From: Branchiostoma lanceolatum
Lineage: Eukaryota; Chordata; Leptocardii; Amphioxiformes; Branchiostomatidae
NCBI RefSeq assembly: GCF_035083965.1
Contig: NC_089724.1
Span: 33,484,722 to 33,548,721 of the forward strand
DNA: 64,000 nucleotides
Direction: 5' to 3'
The number at the start of each line of letters is the position of its first letter. The stretch's first letter is position 1. The notes beneath the pieces were generated by a model, which saw nothing but the letters and a program-made list of their open reading frames with translations, searched no databases and had not been told where the DNA came from. The position numbers and the translations under genes were made by a program. Shown here in pieces: positions 12,601 to 23,389 of this stretch.

Positions 12601-15170
12601 ACCCAAAACACTACCTCCTTTTCACGCTAGTAAAACTATTCAAATATCTGTTGATTCAGTTTTAATTGTAATTTTTGTTTGATTTGCAGATTACACCAAG
12701 TACATGATCGATTCTATCATAGCTACCAGGGGAGGCGAGCTTAAGATGGTGTACGAACATCCGCACCACTTCCTGCGTACCAACAACTACTGGAACAACC
12801 ACGGCATTCCTAAGAAAATCACCTCAGGTTAGCAGATATATAGCAAGTCTAAGTACATATCAACATTTAATAACACCTGCATACATAGGAAAATAGATTA
12901 AAGAATGTTTAACCGTTAGAACTTCTTCCAGTGGTTGTGAAAGCTCATGATCCCATACTATACACTCTTGTAGATGTAGTTATAGATGCCATACTTTGTG
13001 CCTTGTACAATTGTTGTACGATGAAGTTTTATCAGTATGTAGCGTCCCCTCTCATAATTACACTAAGTGCTCTAAATCAATTATTATCTCACTGGGCTGC
13101 GATAGGAAATTGTGCCAACCTTGCGCATTTGTGCAAAGTTTCCTGATGTGCGACGTATTTGCTTGCGTATGAAGCCCAGATGGTCCAAACAAATTGAATT
13201 GAAGATCTGTGAACAAAGGGACTCGCTATAGAACTGTATTTCTGTATGGTAAACTATGCAACACACAGAAATGAGTTTAAATTGGCAGCGCAGAAGCTAT
13301 AGCTAGGACAAAACAACCGAAAATGGTGAACGTCCTTTCTAATCATTACCTTCGCCGAGAAGGTTATGCAGAGGGTAGCGTTTGTTTGTCTTTTTGTAGT
13401 GTCACAGGATAACTCGAGAATGCCTTGATGGATTGTCTTGATATTTGATACGTTGGTAGGTTTTGATGAGACCTAAAAACGATAAGATTTTGGGCCCCCT
13501 AGCGGCTTCTTACGGTACTGCAGCGGAACTTCCTGTTTTGATATCTCGTGTTCTGGACATGCTATGGAACTTATTTTTGAGTGGTAGATAGATCTTTGGA
13601 CAGAGAGTAAGTGGTGTGGGTTTGGGCCCCCTAGCGGCTTTTTTGGAACTGCAGGAGCAGGTTTTGCGTCTGACTTTGAAAGGGAATAACTCAAGAAGGG
13701 CTTGATGGATGGTAATGATTTTTGGTAGGTAGATAGCTTGAGTGATGATGTACATGATTAGACACTTCTTATGCGAATCAGTATCTAATTTGCATAATTA
13801 ATGAGGAAAGTTTATACATCCGCCAAATTCCATGATAGGACTCTGAAACATGTGACATATGTAACTGAGGAAGAGAGAAATATTAATTGATATGAACTAT
13901 GCAAATGAATACCTCATTTGCATAATTAATGAGAAAATACTATAACATGATGGCCTTGATGGATGGACATGATTTTTGGTATGTGGATAGCTTTTGTGAT
14001 GCTTAGTATGATTGGACGATAATTATGTAAATCAGATTCTAATTTGCATAATTAATGAGGCAGCTTTAAAAATCCGCCTTGTTCCATGATATGACTATTC
14101 AAATTGTAACTGAGGAAGAGAGGACTGTTGATAGATAGAAAATATGCAAATGTGGGCCTTATTTGCATACTTAATGAGTAACTTCTATTATTCCACACTG
14201 GCAAAAGACGGCAATTTCATACATTTAATCCTTTTTTGTGGCATCAGGACGTTATGTGAATGTGAACATCGTTGAATCAAATTATGCTAATAAGGGCCTC
14301 ATTTGCATAATTGATGATAAATTTGTTCAGCTCATACTTTGGACATGTTATATTTTAAGACAATCAACTGGTATGATTTATGATTGATGAGAAACACTCC
14401 TAATACGTCAGTCATAAAGGTTAAAATCATTTGGCGAAGGTATGAGGTCGTGGAACTCTAGTTGTATATTCAACTTGGTTCACAAATCTTTAATCAGAGT
14501 TTATAAAGAGATCCAGTTTTCAAGTATTAGTGCTTTCTTTGTGTAAACTGGACAACGAGTTGCCAAAGAGCAATTGGAAATAGAATATATGAGAGAATAC
14601 AAAGAAAAATTCACACTTTTCTCCTCGATTGATGGGTATAGAATCAAACACCTTTTGCATTAATTTAATCAATCCTCGATGATTTACACAAGGAGGCTTG
14701 GATACCCTGTCGATACAAGAACGCCCAGCTTTGAAATGTTTTGCGACAGAAATTTTATTTTGGTTTCTTAATCTACCATGGTTTTATTTGGTTCCACAGG
14801 TATCTACCTCCTTAGTTTAGCTTTGACGCGCTGCGAAGAAGTCCACGTCTATGGCTTCTGGCCCTTTCCGTATGATGATAAGGGTAACGCAGTGGCCTAC
14901 CACTACTACGAAGCACCGGTCTTCACCAAGGACTCGCACGACATGCCGCTTGAATTCATGAGAGTACGTCGACTGCATCAAGATGGCGTCATCCAGGTGC
15001 ACATGCGGTGTCCACGTGATCTTAGCCACCGTTCACGTGATCTTAGCCAGCATTCACGTGACCGTGGTCATCAATCGCGTGATCATGACCAGATATCACG
15101 TGCGCAGGATCAACCTATCGACGATCGAGTCAGAGAGTTAGTACAAAAGGAGAAGAAAAGATCGAGATGA
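6608..15170 (+). CDS. Alpha-2,8-sialyltransferase, ST8Sia family (GT29), tandem copy 1
   Basis: Eight exons: 6608-6726, 7576-7953, 9998-10139, 10578-10690, 10996-11088, 11639-11730, 12690-12827, 14800-15170 (1446 nt, 481 residues). All borders are GT-AG and phases agree. Exon 1 encodes a type II signal anchor (hydrophobic, about residues 7-33), placing it in the Golgi membrane with a lumenal catalytic domain. Exon 4 carries sialylmotif L ([10 protein letters not shown] from residue 225). Exons 7-8 carry motif S ([12 protein letters not shown]...[12 protein letters not shown]). HYY at 393-395 is motif III, and H405-x4-E410 is motif VS. The paired CC at the start of exon 3 is typical of ST8Sia stems. 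It should transfer sialic acid from CMP-sialic acid onto a sialylated glycan. The family member and acceptor cannot be told; text is closest to the ST8SIA1/5/6 branch by eye. It is longer than vertebrate enzymes (long stem, plus a 52-residue arginine-rich repeat tail). N313-Y-T is a possible N-glycosylation site. Confidence 0.93.
8420..8460. repeat. GT microsatellite followed by a G-run
   Basis: A short (GT)n tract runs into GAGGGGGGGTGGGG in intron 2 of sialyltransferase copy 1. It is simple-sequence DNA with no gene. Confidence 0.8.
8802..8843. repeat. Short near-perfect hairpin
   Basis: CAATAAGTGGTCTGTTAT and ATAACACACCACTTATTG form an 18-bp stem with one mismatch around the loop CACGCC. 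It lies in intron 2 of sialyltransferase copy 1 and is probably a remnant of a palindromic element. Confidence 0.7.
8861..9004 (+). repeat. 72-bp direct repeat, two copies
   Basis: AACCGTTCCATTTTGTAGAG at 8861 recurs at 8933 (AACCGTTGCATTTTGTAGAG), followed in both by GGGGGTATCT and TTGATGAAT. It is intronic. Confidence 0.8.
9077..9178 (+). repeat. 51-bp direct repeat, two copies
   Basis: GTTCCGCGTGTTCCATTTGC at 9077 recurs at 9128 as GTTCCGCGCGTTCCATTTCC, each followed by TGGCCAAAGAA. It is intronic. Confidence 0.8.
9433..9604. mobile_element. Palindromic MITE-like element (full hairpin)
   Basis: The left arm TTAATGACCCGCC...GGTGTATATGGTGTCATAACGCCTGG is matched in reverse complement by the right arm that ends GGCGGGTCATTAA. 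The centre is AACCACCTCGTTCGCTTCGCTCACTCGGTGG-type sequence. A diverged relative with the same GTGAGCGAAGC core lies at 26483-26651. It has no coding capacity, as expected for a non-autonomous element. It lies in intron 2 of sialyltransferase copy 1. Confidence 0.8.
11840..12345 (+). repeat. SINE-like element interrupted by a hairpin insertion
   Basis: Left part has CTCAACTGGTAGCATCTTCACAGTTGAGCTCCTGG. Right part resumes after 12164 with GGTTGGGGCTGCACCC and AAACAACAAGGAAACTTGCTG, matching in reverse complement the text at 4384-4560 and 39450-39770. It lies in intron 6 of sialyltransferase copy 1. The interruption is the hairpin at 11966-12164. Confidence 0.5.
11966..12164. mobile_element. 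Palindromic MITE-like element, ~199 bp
   Basis: CCTCTACCAGGCCCCGTCCT at the left end is repeated in reverse complement at the right end (AGGACGGGGCCTGGTAGAGG). The arms continue through AATAGTAGAAATCGGTCGAGGTA and its complement, so most of the element folds into one long stem. The 89-residue open frame crossing it is not a gene. Confidence 0.85.
13345..14462 (+). mobile_element. ~1.1-kb non-autonomous repeat element, copy 1
   Basis: Starts CATTACCTTCGCCGAGAAGG and ends GGCGAAGGTATGAGGTCGTGGAACTCTAG. Inside are repeated blocks: TTTGGGCCCCCTAGCGGCTT twice, and AACTGAGGAAGAGAG with CTCATTTGCATAATTAATGAG several times. The same ends and inner motifs occur in the opposite orientation at 58266-59632. 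I see no transposase. It sits in intron 7 of sialyltransferase copy 1. Confidence 0.65.
15013..15114 (+). repeat. 21-bp repeats inside the last coding exon (7-residue protein repeat)
   Basis: CACGTG recurs at 15013, 15034, 15055 and 15097 with a CGCGTG variant at 15076, an exact 21-bp spacing. In frame this gives a diverging 7-residue repeat (S/P-R-D-x-S/G-x-x type), rich in Arg, Asp, His and Gln, beyond the end of the catalytic domain. Copy 2 of the gene lacks it. Confidence 0.9.
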
Positions 15171-15433
15171 CAGAAGCACTCAGAGCTCTCGCAGTCGAAT
15201 GTCGAAAGGCATAGATATCTAAAAGCTCCAGTCACAGAGTATTAAGCTTATGAAGTTAAATCTAACGCAGGAAAAAAGTTAGTAACTGCTTTGAAAAATG
15301 AAGCAGAGTAACGAATGAAATATCTAGACTGCGTCTTTGTATTGTTTTGTGTATCACAAATGTTATGCTAGTTTTTCATCTTTTGCAAGAGTTGGTACTA
15401 TTATTTCTACCACTTCATTCGAGTAGCGGAATC

Positions 15434-15439
15434 AATAAA
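15434..15439 (+). terminator. Polyadenylation signal AATAAA, sialyltransferase copy 1
   Basis: AATAAA lies 264 bases after the stop codon, a normal 3' UTR length. Confidence 0.6.
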
Positions 15440-16049
15440 GCATTTGCCAGTATTATGTTTTAACCAGACTATTTTGAAAATACTTAAAGAACATGTTGCT
15501 TGATTTTCTTATTTTCTCATGTGACGTGTAGGTCTTGGTTAGCAAGAGTAACGAAGACTGTTGAAAACCTTTAAAACTTTTGACTTCAGAAGAACATTTT
15601 GAAAAATAATGTTTTATGAAGCTAGTGGATACTGTCCTGAAATGTATATTTTTAGGTCATATTGTGCAATAGATAAAAACAAAAAAGTAGTGATTAATAT
15701 CAGAGCACACAACATTAACAGAAAGATTGCTACAAGTGTATATTTATGAATATATAAGATGAATGATCTTGATATATTTAATTGAAATAAATCAACGTCT
15801 ATAAGATCGTTCTTTCAACGACTGTCCATTTTAGGGGCACAATTAGTTAGAGGGTTTAATGGATAGGAACAGAACAGAAAATGTATCTTTTGTTAAACCA
15901 AAGCCTGGTAACCATACCGGTGCTGAGAGAGCTGCCCACCCGCTCAGGCCCGCTAGCGAAAGCTGGAGAGCGTTTAAGGTTTTGCTTTCAACTATCACGG
16001 GCCGCAGTAGTTAGAAAGGCCGGCTGGTAAAAACTGTAAGAAAGAGGCA

Positions 16050-17394
16050 TTTGCTTAAGCCGGCGTCACAATTCATGCGAGCATCGGCCGATTTTGTAGA
16101 TCGCCGGAAGCTCACCGAATTTCAAATTCGCCCGAGTGTCGACCGTATTTTTCGCTGAAAACCTGCCCCGTCACAAACTGAACGGAGCTCGGGCGATGTC
16201 CGTCGAACACTAATAATCATAAATCCCACATAAGACGGTACCATCTCTTGGACACGGACGAATTCAGAATCAACTAACCTGGTAATAAGCTCAAATTTGG
16301 ACCAACTTTACTTTCTGAGTTGTGGCAAATCTGTCGGGCATGAGTGAAGTGGGCGGGCACACTGAAAATAATAACCTAAACAGGACTTTTGTCATAAACC
16401 AATCCGAATACTAACGCAGGAGCCACAAAGTCAACAGATCGGTCGTTTAACCCCAATCCAAACATTTTCAGCAAAAGGAAATCGACCGAAGCTTGGGCGA
16501 ACGCCGTCCGAGCTTCGGCCGACCGTTGGTAAGCCTATCGACGCCCTGCCGATGCCTGGGCGTGCCTCGGCCGACAAACATAGATCTATAATGACTCAGT
16601 GGACTTTCAAATACTAGTAGTCGTTTTGTGGAGGAAAAACTCAGGAAGTCAAGTCAAGCCTCAGAAGTCAAGCCCCAGTTCATTGATATATAAATTGAAA
16701 CATCCAAAACAATAACAAAAACGAAACAGGTATTGTTTTCGGTGTCCAAATCTCATTGATGATGATTTTTTTCAATGAAAATTTAACTTTGCAATTGAAT
16801 TGTCTTTCATTAGAAAGGTTTGGCAGCATTCTTTGACAAGATGATATTAGTATTAGTTAATATTACAGTATCATCTATCATCTTATGTCATAAACTAAAC
16901 TGTCGTTACCTTTTACATATAAACAAGAAGGAGTTCGGCCGGAGCCCGTCCAAGCGCCCATCGATACCAGTACAACGCTCGCCCGAAGCACGCCTTATTT
17001 TTCATGAGTCGGCCGGAACACTGACGACGGTCGTCCGATTATTGTACAAAGCCCGTGCGAGGCTCGCACGAGGCCGAAGAGCTCGGGCGACCTCCGGCCG
17101 ACCAAAAATCGGGTCTAAAATCGTCGGATGCCCGCCCGAATATTGGCCGAGCGCTGGGCGTTGCTCGGGCGAGCTACGGGCAAACTGTTGACGAGCTGTG
17201 CGAGTTCAAAAATTGTCGCCGAGGCCTCGCTGAATTTAAGCGCAGCTTCCAGTGCCCCGCGAACGTCGGCCGAGCTCCGAAAAATCGCCCGAAGCTCGCA
17301 GAATCGCCAGGATGTCGGTCGTACTTCGGCCGAAAATCGCCATTTGGAGCTCGCCGACAAGTCGGCCGAGCGAAATGGTTGATTTGTGACGGGG
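16050..17394. repeat. GC-rich repeat cluster with CGGCCGA / TCGGGCGA motifs and inverted ends
   Basis: Short motifs CGGCCGA, TCGGGCGA and GCCCGAAGCTCG recur many times at irregular spacing. CCCCGTCACAAA at 16166-16177 is the reverse complement of TTTGTGACGGGG at 17383-17394, so the main unit may be a 1.2-kb element with 12-bp inverted ends. Base composition contrasts sharply with the AT-rich flanks and creates overlapping open frames on both strands (about 17055-17546) that I treat as artefacts. Confidence 0.6.
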
Positions 17395-17536
17395 GCTTTA
17401 GTACGATTGGGGCCGGTAAAACACTCGGCCCATTGATAAGTTTATTAAGTGGTGATACACCTATCAAAACACATCTAGGACCAATTGAACGCACGTGTTT
17501 TCAAATATCAACGCACCTGTTATCTGGGCTATCATA

Positions 17537-18325
17537 CCGATCCTGACTATCCACCACAATTAGCAGGTCAACCAATGAGAGAGTTGCAATCATCGGTTCG
17601 ACCAATAAGAGAGTGGCTGGGCTATGGAATCGGTTTAAGGCATTTCAGACCGAAGCTAACAGATGGGCAGCATCATTGCAAAGAGAAAGCCTTGTCGACT
17701 GGCAGGCTCGGCGATTTTATTTTTGTCATTACGATTCAACGACGACATTGATGAAGAGAAATCCCCTTGCTTGTGCTGACGAGTGGCAAACGATCCAAAC
17801 ATATGTACGTGAGTCACTTGAATCCAGGGTTTTGGCCGAGATAGAGGGAGAGGTAATGTCATTGTTTCCTACTAATTTTTACCAGCGGATTTGTTCAGTC
17901 GAATCGCATGATCTAGCTTTGGTTTGCCTGATGTTAGCTTCATTTATTTTGCATGGGGTTTTGCAATTTTTGCACGCCCATGTTACACATTTTGCCTTGT
18001 TGCTAAAGGCACCCAGAGCATTTTATGAGGCTTGAAAACTTGAAATATTCTAGTTGCTGTTCTCTTTATGAAATTGACAATTAATGCCACTGTTAACCAC
18101 ATTTGCGTGCGGATTTCTTATCAAAAGTGTTCAAAAGCGGCACAAAAATAATCTACATGGTGATCTTTAAGTTTCACGCGCCTAGTGTAAATAGACAGAT
18201 ATCATAGCCCCGCCCACGTAGAAATGCAAAAATTAAACATAAAGATGCAAATATTTGGCCGACATGCAGTCACTCTCTCATTGGTCGAACCGCTAATTGT
18301 GATGGACAGTCAGGACCAGTCTTAG
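17537..18325. mobile_element. Element with ~55-bp terminal inverted repeats
   Basis: The left end CCGATCCTGACTATCCACCACAATTAGCAGG...CCAATGAGAGAG is matched in reverse complement by CTCTCTCATTGGTCG...CTAATTGTGATGGACAGTCAGGACC at the right end. The interior holds a 140-codon open frame (17613-18035, +) without recognisable domain. Sequence beyond 18325 (ACACAACGACATC...GTCGATATG) resembles 38990-39060 in SFXN2 intron 1, so the full repeat may be larger. Confidence 0.6.
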
Positions 18326-18985
18326 ATTTTCTTTCAGTTCTCAGCACACAACGACATCGTATCTTTGTTCCTTTAATGTCGATATGTAATGGTATATTGT
18401 TATCAAAACTTACTATGTGTAGGAATTACAAGAAATTGAAGGGTTTTTATTCAAGTTTTAAGCCTCAGAAAATGCTCTGGATGCCTTTAATGGCCGGGTT
18501 ATGAATCCTTAAAATGATAAGATTTTGAGTTGCTCTTTTTCTTAGATGCTGCTTCAAATTATATGTACCTGATGTATCTATAGGTACCTTTTACGGCTGT
18601 GTAATTAGGTTTTATCTACTAATCATTATCATGAAACTCACACGTAAAAACGCCGGTTCTTAGTTTAAACTACGTATGATCAGCGAGATGCATTGTCGGT
18701 AATATGTCAAATGAGAAGAAAACTATCTAAAGGAAATTAAAGAAAGAAAACCACGCCTGGACATGATTTTTACAAAACTAGTAAAGAGCATTAACCTTCG
18801 ATTATATATTACCCGCAATGCATCTCACCGCGGATGCGCAGTTTAAACGGTGAACCATCCTATGATATAGCGTTGGCATGGAGTTTTTCCAATGTTTTCG
18901 TATTCTCAGACTAACATAGTGCGATATTTCAAATTTCGTTGATAACGATTGGCAATAATTCTATATCTAGACCCGTTCTTGTAGA

Positions 18986-21900
18986 ATGTCGCCGATGAGA
19001 GCATGCGCAATGAGGTTCCAAGCAGCCAACTTTGGAATCACCCTGCTCTTTGTAGGCTGCATTGTTGCTACCATGCAGCTCATTGGACGGAAACCCATCC
19101 GGCTGACTGACGCCTCGGATTCTCTCAACAACCGGTATGGACACTATCTAGCGTTTGCATTTTGTTTAAGATAAGTCATTTCTCGCCTCCAAGTGCGCAT
19201 ATGCAGTACATTGTGATCTAGCTACAGGTTGAATCTTAAGATCCCCTTTCGCTTGTTTATTCCCTCTTTCATAAGGTCCGTTTGTTTGTTTGTTTGTTTG
19301 TCTGAACCTTTGTTTATTTGTGATAAGCTCAAATCGGCACGCAGGCCGCTTTTCACAGGTATTCTTTAACGCGACAGAAGGTTTTGGACGTAAGTTACTC
19401 AAGTGGGGATTTAGCCGTTGAACTTTGACCTAGACCACAATGTAACACGATGAAAATGCGCACTTGGAACTGTGACATGGCTAATTGCAGGAAGTTTCTA
19501 TCGCCACCTATCCCTGTTGGCACCATTTACATTCAATAGTACACACCAGCCATCAACCAACAAAGATAGGGGGTGGTGTACCATTTGTTACATATCACAC
19601 TACCAAAAATTTTTCTTGCTCTTCTCGTTTTTCTTGACTCGTGGACAAATTTTCTTATGTTAAGAATTTCAAGAATGAATAAGAAAGAAAAATCAAAGAA
19701 TAAGTCTGGTTCTTTCGATGGACATTCTCACAACAAGGAACGCTTTCCTAATTCTCTTAGGTTAAGAGACTGTTTCTCAAAGATTTTCACCTTCAAGAAT
19801 ATCTAGAAATTCAAGTCCAAATTTCTTGATTTTAATGACTTCAAGATTATTTTTCTTGTCATTTCTTAAAAAACATTAGAATTTTTCTCTCCCCTTTCTT
19901 AAAAAATCTTACTCCAAGAAAAAATTAGCAAAAAAAATTCTTAATTAAAAAAAGTCTTAAATCGTGGACAAAATGTTTTTCTTAAACATAAAACGTTTTC
20001 TTCCTTTGAGAATTTTTCATGTGTATAAGAAGAAACAAGAAAAATAAGAAAATGTATTTTTGGTAGTATACTGACGTCACGTGGCGTAGGAAATTGGTCA
20101 TTCGCACCTGATGATGGTGGCGGTGTGGACAATCAAGAATCCAATAAGCTTTTTTGTTTTGTTTACACGCAGTGCAGCTATTTTCTATCGTCTAACTTTG
20201 TCCACATTCTATTCTTCAGAGTGGAAAGAGGCGTGGCAGTGACTGAAAGATGCTGTGACGAAGCAGACTCTAAGAATGTTCTTCCACAAGCTCCTCGAAA
20301 CGAAAATAATCTAAAAGACACGAATGCAGAGATTCTTCGCCTTGTACAAATAATATTCAAGGAACACCTTGGCATGGAGAAGATTTTTGAGAATGGATCA
20401 GACAGAGGAATTACCGCTCAAAAACGCACAAACAGAGATGTCCCCCAAGTTGACTCTCCAAAAATGAATTGTTCGCTTAAACTCAAGTCCCCAACAAAGA
20501 GGCTTGGCATTGATATTGTGGGTACAGGTTCATCTAAAGGAGATGCGAACAGTTCTAAAGATCTCGTCGAAGTTATGCGCGCCTTTAAAGGGACGTGGAG
20601 TGAAAATAAGGATCTCTCCAGTCAGATAAAGTGAGTATAGACAATTTTTTACTAAGAAAGTTCCTTGCAGGTGCTGACCGCCATTTTGGTGTCCTTGTTT
20701 TGCATTTCGGCTTGATTTGCATCTTAATCGTTTTTCTTTGAATTCAATCGGCAAGTTTTTAAGTATTCGTCTGGTTTTCTCTTCTGTGGGCTATACACGA
20801 GTTTAACATATTAGGTTCTTTCAGGAGATCATAAGATCCCACTAGATGACCTAAAACTCTTGAATTACGATACGTCAATGCGAATGGCTGAGCACGCCTC
20901 CATGTTGGTTTCCCTATGACGTCTGGTATAAACTTTCTATCTGGCAAACATATATCTATACTTTGTGCACGCCACTGAAAGTACCACGTACCCATGGCAT
21001 GATATGACATATAGACTTAATCCTTGTGGTTACATGCAATCAAATTGAAATGTATCATAATATTTGCTTTTTCGGATTTAGAAAAGGTCATATTTTTGCT
21101 AACAGCAATGCGAGTTTCTGAAGTACTAAAGTGTTTTTTTAACTTTGATGAAAATATTTCATTATAAAGAATTTATCTGTTGTCCAACTTAAAAATGTAT
21201 GCGTACTCACCGGAGTTTTTGACTGATTTGCGCAGCCTTTCTCAGCTTTCTTACCCAACCACCCTGGACACCTGGGATTTATTCACCTGTGACGTCATCA
21301 ATGGGTCAAAGGTTGCTGGGAGTCGATACCGCTCACCGTTTCGGCATATCATGTTTGGTTTCGGGTTTTGGTTTTTGGTTCCGTCCCAAAGCTCAGCTTT
21401 AAACTCTAAGGAAATTCTGTATTCTATATCATTACCATTTCAAACCTTTTCGTACCCATACGACAAAATTGCTAAGGTTAGGAAACACCAATTATGTCCA
21501 GCTTTTTTTTTCTCTCGCTAGGCATGAGTTGACAGAGTGCTGTGACGTTGAGTCGTCCGTTCTTACCAAACAAAACGTCAAAGTGGGTGACGTGCTGCCA
21601 AACGTGCTCAACCGAAAAATGCCTCTGAAAATAAGCAGGGATGTCTACAGAGTCTTACCAAAGGTACCGTTAACCGCTATAAACCAGTATGGAAATTTCC
21701 AATGGTTTCAAAGGATCGTCTCAACAAGCCGGTTGACGGTTTAAACGGAGCATGCGCGAGTTCAAATGTGAAGTCCCCTGACTCGTAAACAGTTCTTGTC
21801 TAGACCATGCTTGATGTCCAGATGTGTTTTGTTTACCGAAAATAATTTTGGTAGGTAGAACATAGGATATTGGAGTTACCAGTCACTTTTATTTGCTGAC

Positions 21901-23314
21901 GTTTCAGTGTCTGTCAGACACCTTCTTCGGAGCTTCTGCCTGGAGTACGTACTGCTTCTCACCGCTATAAGTGGCCGATGTAGGTGGCACTTTTTCGGCG
22001 AGAACACAGTCCCAAATGCGGCTAAGCTTGTATCCCCCCTCGCCCCGGTCCATCACTGGTGTTGAATTTCTTATCCAGACATCCTCCTTGATCCATCGGC
22101 TGCGTCCGTTGGAGCAGTACATGTACTCCAGTCAGAAGCGCTGAAGATGGTGTCAGGGCAGACATCGAAAGGTCAGCAGGTAATAAGTGACTGGTTGTGT
22201 AAAACGAAAACTCCAATATCATGTGCGCATGCTTTGTTTATGTTTTAGGGTCCTTCATCAACTTTAATATTTAACAAGCAATGCTTGAGCATCGGCTGTT
22301 GGGACGATCCTTTGAAACCAAACATACCGTTGGTCCGCTTTCAACAAAACACAAAGCAGAGAACTCAGGGTACGAATTTTAGCCACTTCGTCTGCGTTCT
22401 TCAGGTAGGATGACCCATTGACCTCCTCCCAACGCGTGACTCTAGTGTGAAGGCGACACACCGGTAACTGGCGCAGGCGCAGAAGGCCAACTTTTAGCCT
22501 TAGAAATAGGTTTGGTACCCTTGGTAAAGGGGCTTTTTTTCCAGGATATGTTGGTATTTCTGAGCTGTATGTTACAGGTAAGGGTTTCTTCCTTCTAATT
22601 GTGTGGAAAATCAGACTTTCATTCATGTTTGTGGTGTCTGTAGGCAGTAGAAGTTTGGTGTTTTTGTGTGATTATCAGGTAGAGAAGGAGGTCAAAGGTC
22701 AACCTTTGTAAACAGGGCCGGATTCGTAGGGGTTGTGCCGATTAGAAAGTTGAAATTATGCTCTAGATTGAATCTTTGGAGGCCTGGCAGCCCTGCCAAT
22801 GCATGTTTTTCATGGACTAAAACTCAAGTAGGTGACTTTTGACAGCTTCTTTCTTACATGATTGCCATATATTAAGATAGGAAGCTTGATTACGCTTCTG
22901 TGGCCTGAAGAAGAAAAAGAATCATTTGAGCTTGTATTTCTGTCTCTTTCCGCACAGGAATCTCCTTTCAGAAATAAACATTTCCAGACGTGTGCAGTAG
23001 TGGGAAACAGCGGTATACTGCGAGGGAGTCGGTGTGGTGCATCCATCGACGGCGCTGAAGCCGTGTTCAGGTGATTTTAGAGCTGTCAGTACGTAGCATG
23101 ATTGTTAAAGGTAGAATTGGCACAGGTTAATTCAATCAGCTCACCTGCCAATCAAAATGAGCCCGTTGACGAATCCAACTGTGCATGCGCAGGTCAAAGG
23201 TAAAGTCCTCTGATTTGTACACAGTCCTTGTCTCGACCATGCATTTTACATGTTCATATCTCTCTCTCTCCTCTCTCTCCCCTCTCTCTCTCCTCTCTCT
23301 CTCCTCTCTCTCTC

Positions 23315-23389
<75 letters not shown>

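Larger units (their letters stand above)
15440..18985. other. Intergenic DNA between the two sialyltransferase genes
   Basis: It holds a GC-rich CGGCCGA repeat cluster (about 16050-17394) and an element with ~55-bp inverted ends (17537-18325). The remaining sequence is AT-rich. No ORF here shows a recognisable domain. Confidence 0.7.

Noticed and set aside
17055-17546. Overlapping long open frames on both strands in the GC-rich island
   Set aside because: GC-rich repeats are poor in stop codons; the frames are low complexity and mutually antisense.
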